64,000 bases of DNA from Salirhabdus salicampi (GTDB lineage Bacteria; Bacillota; Bacilli; Bacillales; Alkalibacillaceae), in assembly GCF_024259515.1 (NCBI RefSeq), contig NZ_JANBWE010000003.1, positions 310,001 to 374,000 on the forward strand. Reading direction: 5' to 3'. Each line of letters opens with the position of its first letter. Position 1 is the first letter of the stretch. The translations under genes and the position numbers were made by a program. Shown here one piece after another: positions 20,402 to 28,746 of this stretch. Under the pieces are notes generated by a model. The model saw only the letters and a program-made list of their open reading frames with translations, was not told where the DNA came from and did no database searches.

Positions 20402-21571
20402 ATGCCGGTCCGAAACTTAATTCTTATTTTCTTTAGCTTATTATTGTTGTTCAAGTCTCCCGTTATAGAATCGCAAGCCGAATCAAAAAAGAAACTGGAA
20501 CCAGTTTTTCAACATACTTTTCATACTTTATTCCCGCACAATGTGTCACCACTTTATTTTATTAGCGGCGCTGTTGACGTATACGATTTTGTAGGGCATA
20601 TTGAAAAGTGGACAAAACCTAATTACTTAAAAGGTCAAATTGTCAGTCCGGAGCAAACCTACACCTATAGTGAAGTTGTTCGGGACATACAACTGTTAAA
20701 ATGGCAGTATCCCAATCTGATTAGAACGAAAGTCATTGGACATAGTGTTGAAGGGCGAGACATAATCGCGGTAAAATTAGGAGTTGGAAGTAAGGAAATT
20801 ATGATAAACGCTTCCCACCACAGCCGAGAGCATTTAACGACGAATTTAGTGATGAACATGCTGGAGCACTATGCAGCCGCATATGAACAGGAGGCAACTG
20901 TTGAGGAATATGATGCCCGTTACATACTAAACCGAGTTTCGATTTGGTTCGTTCCAATGGTTAACCCGGACGGTGTTACACTCCAACAGTTTGGCTACCA
21001 CAGTGCTCAACACCCCGAGAAAGTGTTAGCGCTAAATGAAGGAAATACAGACTTTACTTATTGGAAGGCCAATATTCGCGGAGTTGACTTAAATCGGCAA
21101 TACCCTGCTGATTGGGAAAAGGTGGACAACGGGGTATACGAACCAGCATACAAAAACTACAAAGGCGAGTCACCCTTAAGTGAACCAGAGACACGAGCGT
21201 TATATGACTTTACAATTCAACATGACTTTTCTATCGTAGTTGCATATCATTCCGCAATGCAAAAAATTTTTTGGTATTATGGACAAGAAGGTAAAAGGTA
21301 CGATACCGATTATGGCATTGCTTCAGATTATGCAAAATTAACAGGCTATGACCTATTTCCGGAAGCGTGGGTAACCCAATCTTCAGCTGGCTATACAGAC
21401 TGGTTTATTAAAGAAATGAAACGTCCTGGTTTTACTCCTGAAATCACACCATATAATGATGGATTACCACCAGCTTTATCGAAGTATGATGAGGCTTGGA
21501 AACGGAATAAAGCGGCAGGACTCATGTTAGCAAAAAAAGTAATGGAGAACAAAACGTATTTCAACCAATAA
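20402..21571 (+). CDS. Secreted zinc carboxypeptidase, M14 family
   Basis: This is a 389-residue metallopeptidase of the M14 carboxypeptidase family, probably exported. The N terminus has a signal-peptide-like stretch ([19 protein letters not shown]). The zinc ligands appear as HHSREH near residue 140 and as the histidine in [16 protein letters not shown] near 280; the substrate-binding segments NPDGV and [13 protein letters not shown] lie between them, and the catalytic glutamate is in [12 protein letters not shown] near 344. Relatives in Bacillus cut gamma-D-glutamyl bonds of peptidoglycan peptides, which is a possible substrate here, by inference. A GGGGGG site precedes the ATG, and fabZ follows after 13 bases. 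Confidence 0.88.
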   Translation: MPVRNLILIFFSLLLLFKSPVIESQAESKKKLEPVFQHTFHTLFPHNVSPLYFISGAVDVYDFVGHIEKWTKPNYLKGQIVSPEQTYTYSEVVRDIQLLKWQYPNLIRTKVIGHSVEGRDIIAVKLGVGSKEIMINASHHSREHLTTNLVMNMLEHYAAAYEQEATVEEYDARYILNRVSIWFVPMVNPDGVTLQQFGYHSAQHPEKVLALNEGNTDFTYWKANIRGVDLNRQYPADWEKVDNGVYEPAYKNYKGESPLSEPETRALYDFTIQHDFSIVVAYHSAMQKIFWYYGQEGKRYDTDYGIASDYAKLTGYDLFPEAWVTQSSAGYTDWFIKEMKRPGFTPEITPYNDGLPPALSKYDEAWKRNKAAGLMLAKKVMENKTYFNQ

Positions 21572-21584
21572 GGAGGAAAAAGTA

Positions 21585-22010
21585 ATGTATGATATTGATG
21601 CAATAAAGAAAGTTATACCACACCGTTATCCGTTTTTATTAATTGACAAAATGTTAGAAGTTGAGGAAGGTAAGCGTGCAGTAGGATTGAAAAACGTAAC
21701 GGCAAATGAACCGTTTTTTGAAGGACACTTTCCCAATTATCCAGTTATGCCTGGCGTCCTCATTGTAGAGGCAATGGCACAAGTAGGCGCAGTGGCCATT
21801 TTAGACAAAGAAGAAAACAGAGGCAAGTTAGCCTTTTTTGCTGGAATTGATAAATGCCGCTTCAAAAAGCAAGTTCGACCAGGTGACCAGTTGAAGTTAG
21901 AAGTAGAAATTACCCGTGCCAAGGGTCGTATTGGCAAAGGAAAAGGGATCGCAACTGTTGATGGCGAGGTCGCTTGTGAAGCGGAAATTACGTTTGCGAT
22001 TGGTGAGTAA
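21585..22010 (+). CDS. fabZ: 3-hydroxyacyl-ACP dehydratase FabZ
   Basis: FabZ removes water from 3-hydroxyacyl-ACP in the elongation cycle of type II fatty acid synthesis. The 141-residue hot-dog fold protein has [20 protein letters not shown] at the start, the catalytic histidine in [16 protein letters not shown] and the catalytic glutamate in [21 protein letters not shown] site precedes the ATG. In Bacillus subtilis fabZ (ywpB) also lies near flhO-flhP, so this is conserved order with the carboxypeptidase placed between. Confidence 0.97.
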   Translation: MYDIDAIKKVIPHRYPFLLIDKMLEVEEGKRAVGLKNVTANEPFFEGHFPNYPVMPGVLIVEAMAQVGAVAILDKEENRGKLAFFAGIDKCRFKKQVRPGDQLKLEVEITRAKGRIGKGKGIATVDGEVACEAEITFAIGE

Positions 22011-22111
22011 CTTTTGAAATTGCCATTTGTTTTCGTCATGTTTCAACATATTTACAATTATTTTGGTAAAGCTAACTTATGAATAGCTTAAACTAAAAGG
22101 AGGAAACATCG

Positions 22112-22423
22112 ATGAAAAACAAATGGCTATTGAAGTTAGGTGCACCTTTTTTAGCTATTTTCCTTATGGCGGCTTGTGCTGAGAACGATGATCAACTACC
22201 AGATGATGAGCAGCCGGCTGAAGATCAAGAAATACAAGAGCCAACTGAAGAGGAAATGGATCCACCAGCTGACGATGCAGGTGAAGAAGATGGTCTTGGT
22301 GGAGAAGGCGACCTTGAAGATAATGGAGAAGGTGGCCAAGGTGAAGGTGACACTGGTACTGGTACTGAAGGTGGAGACGCTGGAACAGGTACTGGTACAG
22401 GTGACGATGAAGAAGATCAATAA
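22112..22423 (+). CDS. Small acidic low-complexity lipoprotein
   Basis: The 103-residue product has a lipoprotein signal peptide with a lipobox (IFLMAAC, cysteine near residue 22). The mature part is almost entirely D, E, G, P, Q and T, changing from acidic and proline-containing near the start to glycine/threonine-rich repeats such as GTGTEGGDAGTGTGTG near the end. There is no recognisable domain and it is probably disordered at the outer face of the membrane. An AAAGGAGG site precedes the ATG and a terminator follows, so it appears to be a single-gene unit. Function unknown. Confidence 0.75.
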   Translation: MKNKWLLKLGAPFLAIFLMAACAENDDQLPDDEQPAEDQEIQEPTEEEMDPPADDAGEEDGLGGEGDLEDNGEGGQGEGDTGTGTEGGDAGTGTGTGDDEEDQ

Positions 22424-22430
22424 TAATGGA

Positions 22431-22468
22431 AACCCGTATCACGATGGTGGTATGGGTTTTTATTTTTT
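22431..22468 (+). terminator. Rho-independent terminator after the acidic lipoprotein gene
   Basis: ACCCGTATCAC pairs with GTGGTATGGGT (two wobble pairs) around a GATG loop, followed by a T-rich tract. Confidence 0.88.
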
Positions 22469-22562
22469 AAAAAGCCAAAAAAAGTACCAAAAAATGTTTG
22501 TATATGGTAAAATTTTGAATTGGAAAAATGCATATAGATATGCTGGGGAAGGAGATGGAGGA

Positions 22563-23048
22563 ATGGAACACCGTAAGCATTATATGATCAATCGGAACAC
22601 AATGGCACTTTTTCCAAACTATCATGTAGAATATCCTACACTTGTCATTGAACAAGACCGGCAATTTTACTGTCAACAACCTTCGTTACAATTAATTGAC
22701 CAAAGTTGTATTCAAGGCGGCTCTACATACGTAGGACGTAAAAAAGCAATGGTCAAAATGCTTCGCACAAATCAAAAGTTACCAATCCCTATTAATCCGG
22801 ATCGATCCATTTATTTATTTCCGAGTAAATCCCCGAATGACTACAGTTGCGAATGGATATCTTTCTTTCATATTACTGATTTTCAACCATTACCGGCGGA
22901 TGATAAGAAGACAATCATAACCTTTTCCAACGGACTTGAAAAAGAAGTTGACATTCCGATTGATAAGATGAAGCGGCAGTTTGTGTTAGCGGGCTGTGCG
23001 GTTGCATTGTTAAATCGAGACCGCCTATGGTCGGAAAGTACGTTATAA
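22563..23048 (+). CDS. comK: ComK-family competence transcription factor (short form)
   Basis: ComK activates the DNA-uptake and recombination genes of natural competence in Bacillus by binding paired AT-boxes. The 161-residue product aligns with ComK over most of its length: LQLIDQSCIQGGSTYVGRKK near residue 46 corresponds to the family segment LQIVDRSC..GSSYAGRK, then PDRSIYLFPSKSPNDYSCEW, WISFFHITDF and ITFSNGLEKEVDIPI. It ends about 30 residues before the end of B. subtilis ComK, a region linked to activation rather than DNA binding. The ATG at 22563 follows a GGAAGGAG site; upstream codons in this frame overlap the lipoprotein gene and are not used. Terminators flank the gene. Confidence 0.85.
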   Translation: MEHRKHYMINRNTMALFPNYHVEYPTLVIEQDRQFYCQQPSLQLIDQSCIQGGSTYVGRKKAMVKMLRTNQKLPIPINPDRSIYLFPSKSPNDYSCEWISFFHITDFQPLPADDKKTIITFSNGLEKEVDIPIDKMKRQFVLAGCAVALLNRDRLWSESTL

Positions 23049-23058
23049 GTTTGAGGAG

Positions 23059-23096
23059 AACTGGCAGTAGTCTATTGCTACTGTCAGTTGTTTTTT
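23059..23096 (+). terminator. Rho-independent terminator after comK
   Basis: AACTGGCAGTAG pairs with CTACTGTCAGTT (one G-T pair) around a seven-base loop and is followed by a T tract. Confidence 0.9.
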
Positions 23097-23178
23097 CGTT
23101 GTTAAATATGTAATATTCATGACAGATGAGGTTTAGCAAACACTAATGCATAAGACAGAAAAGAAGGAGAGACGGCAA

Positions 23179-24042
23179 GTGAGCAGAGCATTACTACTAT
23201 CCTATGTCTTTATACTTTCTCTATTATTTGTTGGATGTGCAAATGGAAGTGGGGAAATTAGTGAGGACGAAGGTACATCGTATACACCGGTTGAAGTAGC
23301 TAAAGTCAAAAGAGGAGACATGACCATTCATCAGTCTTTTTACGGTAAATTTATCCCTTCAAATACAACTCCCATCGTGACTTCCCGTACAGGAGAGGTG
23401 GAGAATTTAAACGTTCGAAAGGGAGATGTTGTGGAAGAAGGAGAGCTCATTGCTACGATTCACCCAGGCAACGTAAAAATAGAAGCGAAAACGACTGGAG
23501 TTATTCAACAGTTAGACGTAAAAGAGGGAGACGTGGTTTCACCGCAGTCTGCATTAGGGGTCATCGTATCCCTGGACCCAATTGATGCTTTGTTTCATGT
23601 TACTGCTGACCAGCTTTCATTGTTTTCATCAAATGATTCATTATCAATTGATGTATCATCGATAAATAAATCTGTGCGAGGGGATGTTCAATTTGTTTCC
23701 TCTACTGCGAATGAGACTGGTTTATTTGAGGTAGAACTGTCCATTGATAATCATAATATTCAACTGAAACCAGGTATGGTTGGCATATTACAAGTCCCGA
23801 TCACCCAAATGGAAAATGAATTAATCATTCCAACTCGTGCGGTTCACTATGTAAGTGGAGATCCATATATTTATATCATTAAAGAAAACATCGCTGTACG
23901 AAAAGAGATTTCCATATTACAATCCCAATCCGAGCAAACGGCCATTACCGGTGACTTATATGAAGGGGCGAAAGTTGTAACGAAAGGCCAATTTACGTTA
24001 ACCGATGGGGGAACCGTTCGGATCATGAAGGAGGTTCCATAA
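23179..24042 (+). CDS. RND efflux periplasmic-adaptor-type lipoprotein (membrane fusion protein)
   Basis: This is an HlyD/AcrA-type adaptor for the transporter encoded next. The product has about 287 residues with a lipoprotein signal (LSLLFVGC), a barrel-sandwich (lipoyl-like) domain with RTGEVENLNVRKGDVVEEGELIATI and TTGVIQQLDVKEGDVV, and a C-terminal beta domain with LYEGAKVVTKGQFTLTDGG. The GTG at 23179 is preferred because an AAGGAGA site lies eight bases upstream and it gives a normal lipoprotein signal; an ATG at 23146 would add 11 charged residues. Its stop abuts the transporter start. A lipid anchor is usual for such adaptors in Gram-positive bacteria. Confidence 0.88.
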   Translation: MSRALLLSYVFILSLLFVGCANGSGEISEDEGTSYTPVEVAKVKRGDMTIHQSFYGKFIPSNTTPIVTSRTGEVENLNVRKGDVVEEGELIATIHPGNVKIEAKTTGVIQQLDVKEGDVVSPQSALGVIVSLDPIDALFHVTADQLSLFSSNDSLSIDVSSINKSVRGDVQFVSSTANETGLFEVELSIDNHNIQLKPGMVGILQVPITQMENELIIPTRAVHYVSGDPYIYIIKENIAVRKEISILQSQSEQTAITGDLYEGAKVVTKGQFTLTDGGTVRIMKEVP

Positions 24043-27000
24043 GTGAAACTCATTCATTCATCTGTTCGAAGACCAGTTGGTGTCACAATGATTGTACTTG
24101 CCCTAGTCGCATTGGGGTTTGTTTCGTTACGAAATTTAACCATTGACTTATATCCGGACATTAATTTTCCTATTGCGGTCGTATCGACAAGCTATGAAGG
24201 GGCAGCTCCACAAGAAGTGGAGCGATTAATTAGCCGACCGATAGAGTCTGGTGTAAGTTCAATTGAAGGGATTAAAACAGTACAAACGAGGTCGCAGCCA
24301 GGTGCTTCGTTAGTTGTTTTAATGTTTGAAACGGGAGCAAACTTAGATAGTGTTTTGTTGGATGTAAGGGAAAAAGTAGATCAAGTGAAAGGTATGTTAC
24401 CTGAGGATGCAGGCACTCCCAATGTCCTGCGTTTTGACCCGCAACAAATTCCTGTTATGTGGGTTGGGTTAAATGGTGCTGATGATGCTGAATTACAATC
24501 ATATGCCGAAAATCAGCTTGTACCACATTTCGAAAGACAAGAAGGGGTTGCGTCAGTAACGATTGAAGGTGGATCTGAACAAGAAGTTCAAGTTTTGTTA
24601 CAACAAGATCGCCTTTATCAATACGGTTTATCGGCGGGGCAGCTAGTCCAAGCCTTACATAGTGCCAACCAATCAGCCTCCGCTGGGGTGATCGAAAAAG
24701 GGGACCAAAACCTGCAAATTCGCATTAAAGGCGAATATGAGAGCATTGATGATATCAAACAAACGATTGTTCAATCTCCACAAGGAGCGCTTTTGCAATT
24801 AAAGGATATTGCTGATGTAAAAGAAGTAGCGAAGGAGAAAAGCACCATCTCTCTCGTAAACGGTAGCCCATCAGTTGTGATGTCCATTTTAAAGAAGACG
24901 GACGGTAATACAGTAAAGGTTGCCGATGAAATGTATGCAGCGATTGATGAACTGCAAGAGCGGCTTCCGGAAGAACTCTCTCTCAACATTGTATTTGATA
25001 CATCAACCTTTATTCGAATGTCAATTGAGTCGGTTGTGAAAAACATTGGCATTGGAGCGCTATTTGCAACAGTAATATTATTACTATTTTTAAAAAGTGT
25101 ACGTGCTACCCTCGTAATTGGTATTTCAATTCCGATTGCTATTATCTCTACGTTTACCCTTATGTATTTTACGGGAGAAACGATAAATGTGTTGACAATG
25201 GGGGGGTTAGCCCTCGGTATTGGAATGATGGTCGATTCATCCATAGTCATTTTGGAAAATATCGTCACATACCGCCAACGGGGATACAGTGTGATGGAAG
25301 CGGCAAAGCATGGTGCATCGGAACTTGCTCCAGCAGTGATTGCGGCAACGACAACAACACTTATCGTGTTTTTACCGATTGTGTTTGTAGAAGGTATTGC
25401 ATCTGAGTTATTTACGCCACTAGCATTAACGATATCCTTTGCACTATTCGCGTCGTTACTCGTATCCATTACACTTATCCCGATGCTGGCTTCAAAGCTG
25501 CTACCTAAACAAATTACAGAAGAAGGTCGTCGTCTTTCTCGCTTCAACGTAATGGGGAAAGTCAAAGGGATTTATATATCCTTGTTAAAAACGGTGTTAA
25601 AGTTTCGAAAAACGACGATATTGACAACTGTTCTTGCTATTGGTGGGAGCTTCTCATTGGTGCCGACAATTGGAACAGAATTTATTCCACCATCTGATCA
25701 AGGTCAAATCGAAATAAGGGTCACAGCAAAGCCGGGCACGAATCTAGAATCAACTAAACAAATAACAGAGCAAATTGATGATAAATTGAGCAAGTATGAA
25801 GACCAAATCGAAACTGTCTATTTAAGTGTAGGTGGTGGAGGCTTTGAATCCTTTTCGACGCGATCTCACCGTGCAACCTATACGATTCAACTTGTCGGAA
25901 AGGAAGAGCGGACCCTTTCAACAATGGATATGATAAAAATGATAGACGAGGATTTGCAGATGATACCAGGTATTGAAGCACAAGTACGAGAGCTATCTTC
26001 AAGCCTCGGTTCAGGTGAGCCTGTTCATATTCAATTAACAGGACCTGACTATGATGTGTTGCAGCAGCTTGGTGACCAAGTCGTCACAGTTATTTCAGAT
26101 GTAGATGGAATCCATGAGCCGGAAACATCGACGAGCGAAGGAATACCGGAGATAGATATTATGGTTGATCGTCAAATCGCATCTCAATATGGATTGAGCT
26201 ATGATCAAGTGCTAAATCAAGTTCGAATCAGTATGAATGGTCAATTAGCGACTCGATATCGTACAGGTGGTGACGAATTGGACGTAAGGCTCATACTGCC
26301 GAAAGAGAATCGTCGTACGATAGCTGATGTTGAAACAATGCCGATCCAAACTCCATCAGGGGCAGTTATCCCCCTTTCTACGGTTGCTACTTTCGATCAA
26401 GTAGAAGGCCCGGTGACGCTTATGCGGGAAAACCGTCAACGGCAATTAAATGTAACAAGTGATATCGTTGATCGGGATTTAGGAAGCATTATGGACGATG
26501 TAGACATGAAATTACAATCATTACATTTCCCTGAAGGGTATTCTTACAAAATCGGTGGCCAGGCGGAAGATATGATGGATTCATTCCGAAAACTCGGTAT
26601 GGCTCTCATCTTCTCCATCTTTCTTGTGTATGCGGTAATGGCGATACAGTTTGAAAATTTCTTACATCCGTTTATTATTATGTTTTCTCTTCCGGCTACT
26701 GTCGTTGGGGTAATTTTAGGTTTAGTCGTGACCCAAAAGCCGTTAAGTGTCCCTGCTTTCGTCGGGGTCATTATGCTTGCGGGAATCGTCGTAAACAACG
26801 CTATCGTTTTAGTGGATTACATTAACCTCCTCCGTCAGCGGGGAGTTGAGCGCTATGAGGCAATTTTACAAGCGGCACCAAGCCGTTTACGACCGATATT
26901 GATGACAACAATTACGACTGTTCTCGGTATGATTCCGTTGTCATTGGGACTAGGTGAAGGAGCGGAAGCCCAACAGCCATTAGCAATCGTAATTATTTTT

Positions 27001-27108
27001 GGTCTATCTATCTCAATGATGTTTACTTTATTATTAATCCCAGTTGTTTACACGTATTTGGACGATTTGGCGAGAAAAATGGCAACCAATGCAAGGCAAA
27101 ACGGCTGA
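24043..27108 (+). CDS. RND-superfamily efflux permease (AcrB/SwrC type)
   Basis: This 1021-residue membrane transporter exports hydrophobic compounds using the proton gradient. It shows the two-fold RND plan: a membrane helix at residues 12-30, a large external domain, a helix bundle at about 335-490, a second external domain, and a final bundle at about 850-1005. Signature segments include TIDLYPDINFPIAVVSTSYEGA, the proton-relay helix GGLALGIGMMVDSSIVILEN with its aspartate, and AGIVVNNAIVLVDYINLLRQRG. The GTG start directly follows the adaptor stop, with an AAGGAGG site. The closest familiar relative is SwrC (YerP) of Bacillus subtilis, which acts in surfactin resistance; the substrate here is unknown. 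Confidence 0.92.
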   Translation: MKLIHSSVRRPVGVTMIVLALVALGFVSLRNLTIDLYPDINFPIAVVSTSYEGAAPQEVERLISRPIESGVSSIEGIKTVQTRSQPGASLVVLMFETGANLDSVLLDVREKVDQVKGMLPEDAGTPNVLRFDPQQIPVMWVGLNGADDAELQSYAENQLVPHFERQEGVASVTIEGGSEQEVQVLLQQDRLYQYGLSAGQLVQALHSANQSASAGVIEKGDQNLQIRIKGEYESIDDIKQTIVQSPQGALLQLKDIADVKEVAKEKSTISLVNGSPSVVMSILKKTDGNTVKVADEMYAAIDELQERLPEELSLNIVFDTSTFIRMSIESVVKNIGIGALFATVILLLFLKSVRATLVIGISIPIAIISTFTLMYFTGETINVLTMGGLALGIGMMVDSSIVILENIVTYRQRGYSVMEAAKHGASELAPAVIAATTTTLIVFLPIVFVEGIASELFTPLALTISFALFASLLVSITLIPMLASKLLPKQITEEGRRLSRFNVMGKVKGIYISLLKTVLKFRKTTILTTVLAIGGSFSLVPTIGTEFIPPSDQGQIEIRVTAKPGTNLESTKQITEQIDDKLSKYEDQIETVYLSVGGGGFESFSTRSHRATYTIQLVGKEERTLSTMDMIKMIDEDLQMIPGIEAQVRELSSSLGSGEPVHIQLTGPDYDVLQQLGDQVVTVISDVDGIHEPETSTSEGIPEIDIMVDRQIASQYGLSYDQVLNQVRISMNGQLATRYRTGGDELDVRLILPKENRRTIADVETMPIQTPSGAVIPLSTVATFDQVEGPVTLMRENRQRQLNVTSDIVDRDLGSIMDDVDMKLQSLHFPEGYSYKIGGQAEDMMDSFRKLGMALIFSIFLVYAVMAIQFENFLHPFIIMFSLPATVVGVILGLVVTQKPLSVPAFVGVIMLAGIVVNNAIVLVDYINLLRQRGVERYEAILQAAPSRLRPILMTTITTVLGMIPLSLGLGEGAEAQQPLAIVIIFGLSISMMFTLLLIPVVYTYLDDLARKMATNARQNG

Positions 27109-27131
27109 AAGTTGAAAGGGGATTAATGAAG

Positions 27132-27163
27132 AAGAGCCGCATCTTTAAAGGGTGCGGCTCTTT
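27132..27163 (+). terminator. Rho-independent terminator after the RND efflux operon
   Basis: AAGAGCCGCA pairs perfectly with TGCGGCTCTT around an 11-base loop, ending in a short T run. Confidence 0.85.
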
Positions 27164-27201
27164 CATGTACAGGAAATTTTTTCTTGACGTAGGTCAAAAA
27201 A

Positions 27202-27230
27202 ACCATATAGCCAGCGTATATCTATATGGT
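27202..27230. repeat. Nine-base inverted repeat upstream of tagO
   Basis: ACCATATAG at 27202-27210 and CTATATGGT at 27222-27230 are perfect complements around an 11-base spacer. There is no T tract behind it, so an operator or an RNA leader hairpin is more likely than a terminator. Confidence 0.5.
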
Positions 27231-27305
27231 AATATTAAAAAGATAGGCTTCTTTATAAAAATAGGGGTATTTCTATCTAAAATCATGAAAAAAAACCCCG
27301 AATAT

Positions 27306-27332
27306 TGAAACAAACCAACCCGAAATCCCGTC
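27306..27332 (+). promoter_or_regulatory. ECF-sigma-type promoter upstream of tagO
   Basis: TGAAAC at 27306 and CGTC at 27329 are separated by 17 bases. This matches the -35 and -10 elements read by extracytoplasmic-function sigma factors of Bacillus (SigM, SigX, SigW type). The start site would give a tagO leader of about 170 bases. A similar site with the same TCCCGTCTA core occurs at 39502. Confidence 0.6.
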
Positions 27333-27422
27333 TAACTATTTAGACAGTAGAAAATACAGTATAGAAATCACGTTACACGTAGAAAATAGATGTGAATTGG
27401 TAATTTTAGAATAAAGCTTACT

Positions 27423-27453
27423 TGTTAAGTGGTCATTATAAATATGTTAAAAT
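27423..27453 (+). promoter_or_regulatory. Possible sigma-A promoter of tagO
   Basis: TTGTTA at 27423 and TAAAAT at 27448 are 19 bases apart; the -10 box has the extended TGn motif (TGTTAAAAT), which can compensate for the long spacer. It lies 57 bases before the tagO start. Confidence 0.4.
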
Positions 27454-27509
27454 ATGTAAAGGGATTGTAAAGGTTTGATATTTAATTTTGATAAAAGCAG
27501 GGATATTTT

Positions 27510-28592
27510 ATGATAAGTGTTTTCCATTTAATTATTGCGTTTTTTATATCATTAATCACAAGTTTGCTAATAACATATCCTGTCATGACGTTAGCACGAA
27601 AAATTGGGGCTTTGGATCAGCCTAACGAACGGAAGGTTCATGAAAAAGTGACACCGAGACTTGGTGGGTTAGGAATGTTTTCTGGGGTTATTGCAGGTCT
27701 CTTATATCTTCAGCCCAATCACCCAGAAATTATGGCGATAGCTCTCGGTTCATTAATCATTGTGCTAACTGGTGTTTTAGATGACAAATATGAACTGCGT
27801 CCTGTAACCAAATTGTTAGGTCAATTAACAGCGGCCCTCGTGCTTGTGCTATCCGGATTAGTCATTGAAGTGATTACAGTACCTTTCTTCGGAATGGTTT
27901 CTTTAGGTTACTTAAGCATACCTATTACAATTTTATGGATTGTCGGGGTTACAAACGCCATTAATTTAATTGACGGTCTAGACGGGTTAGCCTCTGGCGT
28001 ATCTACTATCGCTATTTCCAGCATTTTAGTGATGGCGATTATTGATTCCCGTTTATTAGTCGTATATTTATGTGTCGTCTTAATTGGTAGTAATATAGGC
28101 TTCCTCTTTCACAACTTTCATCCAGCGAAAATTTATATGGGTGACACAGGCTCCCTCTTTTTAGGATACTCGATAGCCGTAATATCGATGCTCGGTCTAT
28201 TTAAAAACCTCGCGTTATTCAGTTTTATTATTCCTATGATTGTGTTGGCGGTTCCAATACTGGATACGACTTTCGCCATTGTAAGGAGAATTTATAATAA
28301 AGAAAGTATAATGCGTCCAGATAAAAAGCACATTCATTATCAGCTGTTAGCTGCTGGCTTTAGCCATCGAGCGACAGTATTAATCATTTACTGCTTTAGT
28401 ACGATATTCGGAATACTCGCCATTTTATTCTTAAATGGTAGTACGACGACTTATTACGTCATTATGTTCTTCTCCCTATTCCTCATTCAGCTGTTTGCCG
28501 AAATCGTCAGTCCTGGAGGAAGAAAGAGAAAACCGCTCTTAACGTTATTAAATAAAGTCATCCCCCTTGATAAAGTGATTCAAAAGTTATAG
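27510..28592 (+). CDS. tagO: Undecaprenyl-phosphate GlcNAc-1-phosphate transferase TagO
   Basis: TagO starts wall teichoic acid synthesis by moving GlcNAc-1-phosphate from UDP-GlcNAc to undecaprenyl phosphate at the membrane. The 360-residue protein has about ten membrane helices and the family motifs: ERKVHEKVTPRLGGLGMF, the magnesium-binding DDKYEL near residue 91, NAINLIDGLDGLASGVS near 150, FHPAKIYMGDTGSLFLGY near 208, and the RPDKKHIHYQLL loop near 271. It is followed by a terminator. The same lipid product could also feed the other glycan clusters in this window. The ribosome binding site (CAGGGA) is modest. Confidence 0.94.
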   Translation: MISVFHLIIAFFISLITSLLITYPVMTLARKIGALDQPNERKVHEKVTPRLGGLGMFSGVIAGLLYLQPNHPEIMAIALGSLIIVLTGVLDDKYELRPVTKLLGQLTAALVLVLSGLVIEVITVPFFGMVSLGYLSIPITILWIVGVTNAINLIDGLDGLASGVSTIAISSILVMAIIDSRLLVVYLCVVLIGSNIGFLFHNFHPAKIYMGDTGSLFLGYSIAVISMLGLFKNLALFSFIIPMIVLAVPILDTTFAIVRRIYNKESIMRPDKKHIHYQLLAAGFSHRATVLIIYCFSTIFGILAILFLNGSTTTYYVIMFFSLFLIQLFAEIVSPGGRKRKPLLTLLNKVIPLDKVIQKL

Positions 28593-28624
28593 AAAAGGTG
28601 AGCATACATCTGCTCACCTTTTTT
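28593..28624 (+). terminator. Rho-independent terminator after tagO
   Basis: AAAAGGTGAGCA pairs perfectly with TGCTCACCTTTT around a six-base loop, with a T run at the end. Confidence 0.93.
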
Positions 28625-28631
28625 GATGCCG

Positions 28632-28679
28632 TATATTGAATGGAGAAACAAGTACTAATGCTTATTCCACTTCAATATA
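28632..28679. repeat. Inverted repeat in the ugd leader or promoter region
   Basis: TATATTGAA at 28632-28640 and TTCAATATA at 28671-28679 are perfect complements about 30 bases apart, and the match continues inward (TGGA and TCCAC) with one extra base. It lies upstream of ugd and has no T tract. It may be an operator pair or a leader hairpin. Confidence 0.4.
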
Positions 28680-28746
28680 TTGTATTAAAAGGACACGACT
28701 TTCTGTTGCTTTTGACAGTATGTTTTAACACCTTGGGGGGTTGTGG

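Larger units (their letters stand above)
27164..27509 (+). other. Noncoding region upstream of tagO with several dyads
   Basis: No convincing gene is present; a 60-codon frame beginning at 27126 runs through the terminator and is discounted. The region holds TTGAC-GTAG-GTCAA at 27184-27197, a perfect nine-base inverted repeat ACCATATAG/CTATATGGT at 27202-27230, an ECF-type promoter at 27306-27332, GTCTAA/TTAGAC at 27330-27345, and a possible sigma-A promoter (TTGTTA, then an extended -10 TGTTAAAAT) at 27423-27453. This points to complex control of tagO. Confidence 0.55.

Noticed and set aside
22014-22037. TGAAAT and CGTC before the acidic lipoprotein gene, considered as an ECF promoter.
   Set aside because: The spacer is only 13 bases.
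22176-22562. Long upstream extension of the comK reading frame.
   Set aside because: It overlaps the lipoprotein gene and its terminator in another frame, encodes low-complexity lysine-rich sequence, and a good ribosome binding site favours the ATG at 22563.
24771-25565. 264-codon open frame on the minus strand inside the RND permease gene.
   Set aside because: It is antisense to a clearly conserved transporter, has serine-rich low-complexity composition and no ribosome binding site.
27126-27308. 60-codon frame downstream of the RND operon.
   Set aside because: It runs through a strong terminator hairpin and two further dyads and has no conserved features.
28712-28730. TTGACA and TTAACA hexamers before ugd, considered as PhoP boxes or a -35 box.
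   Set aside because: The step is 13 bases instead of 11, and no -10 box follows TTGACA before the start codon.
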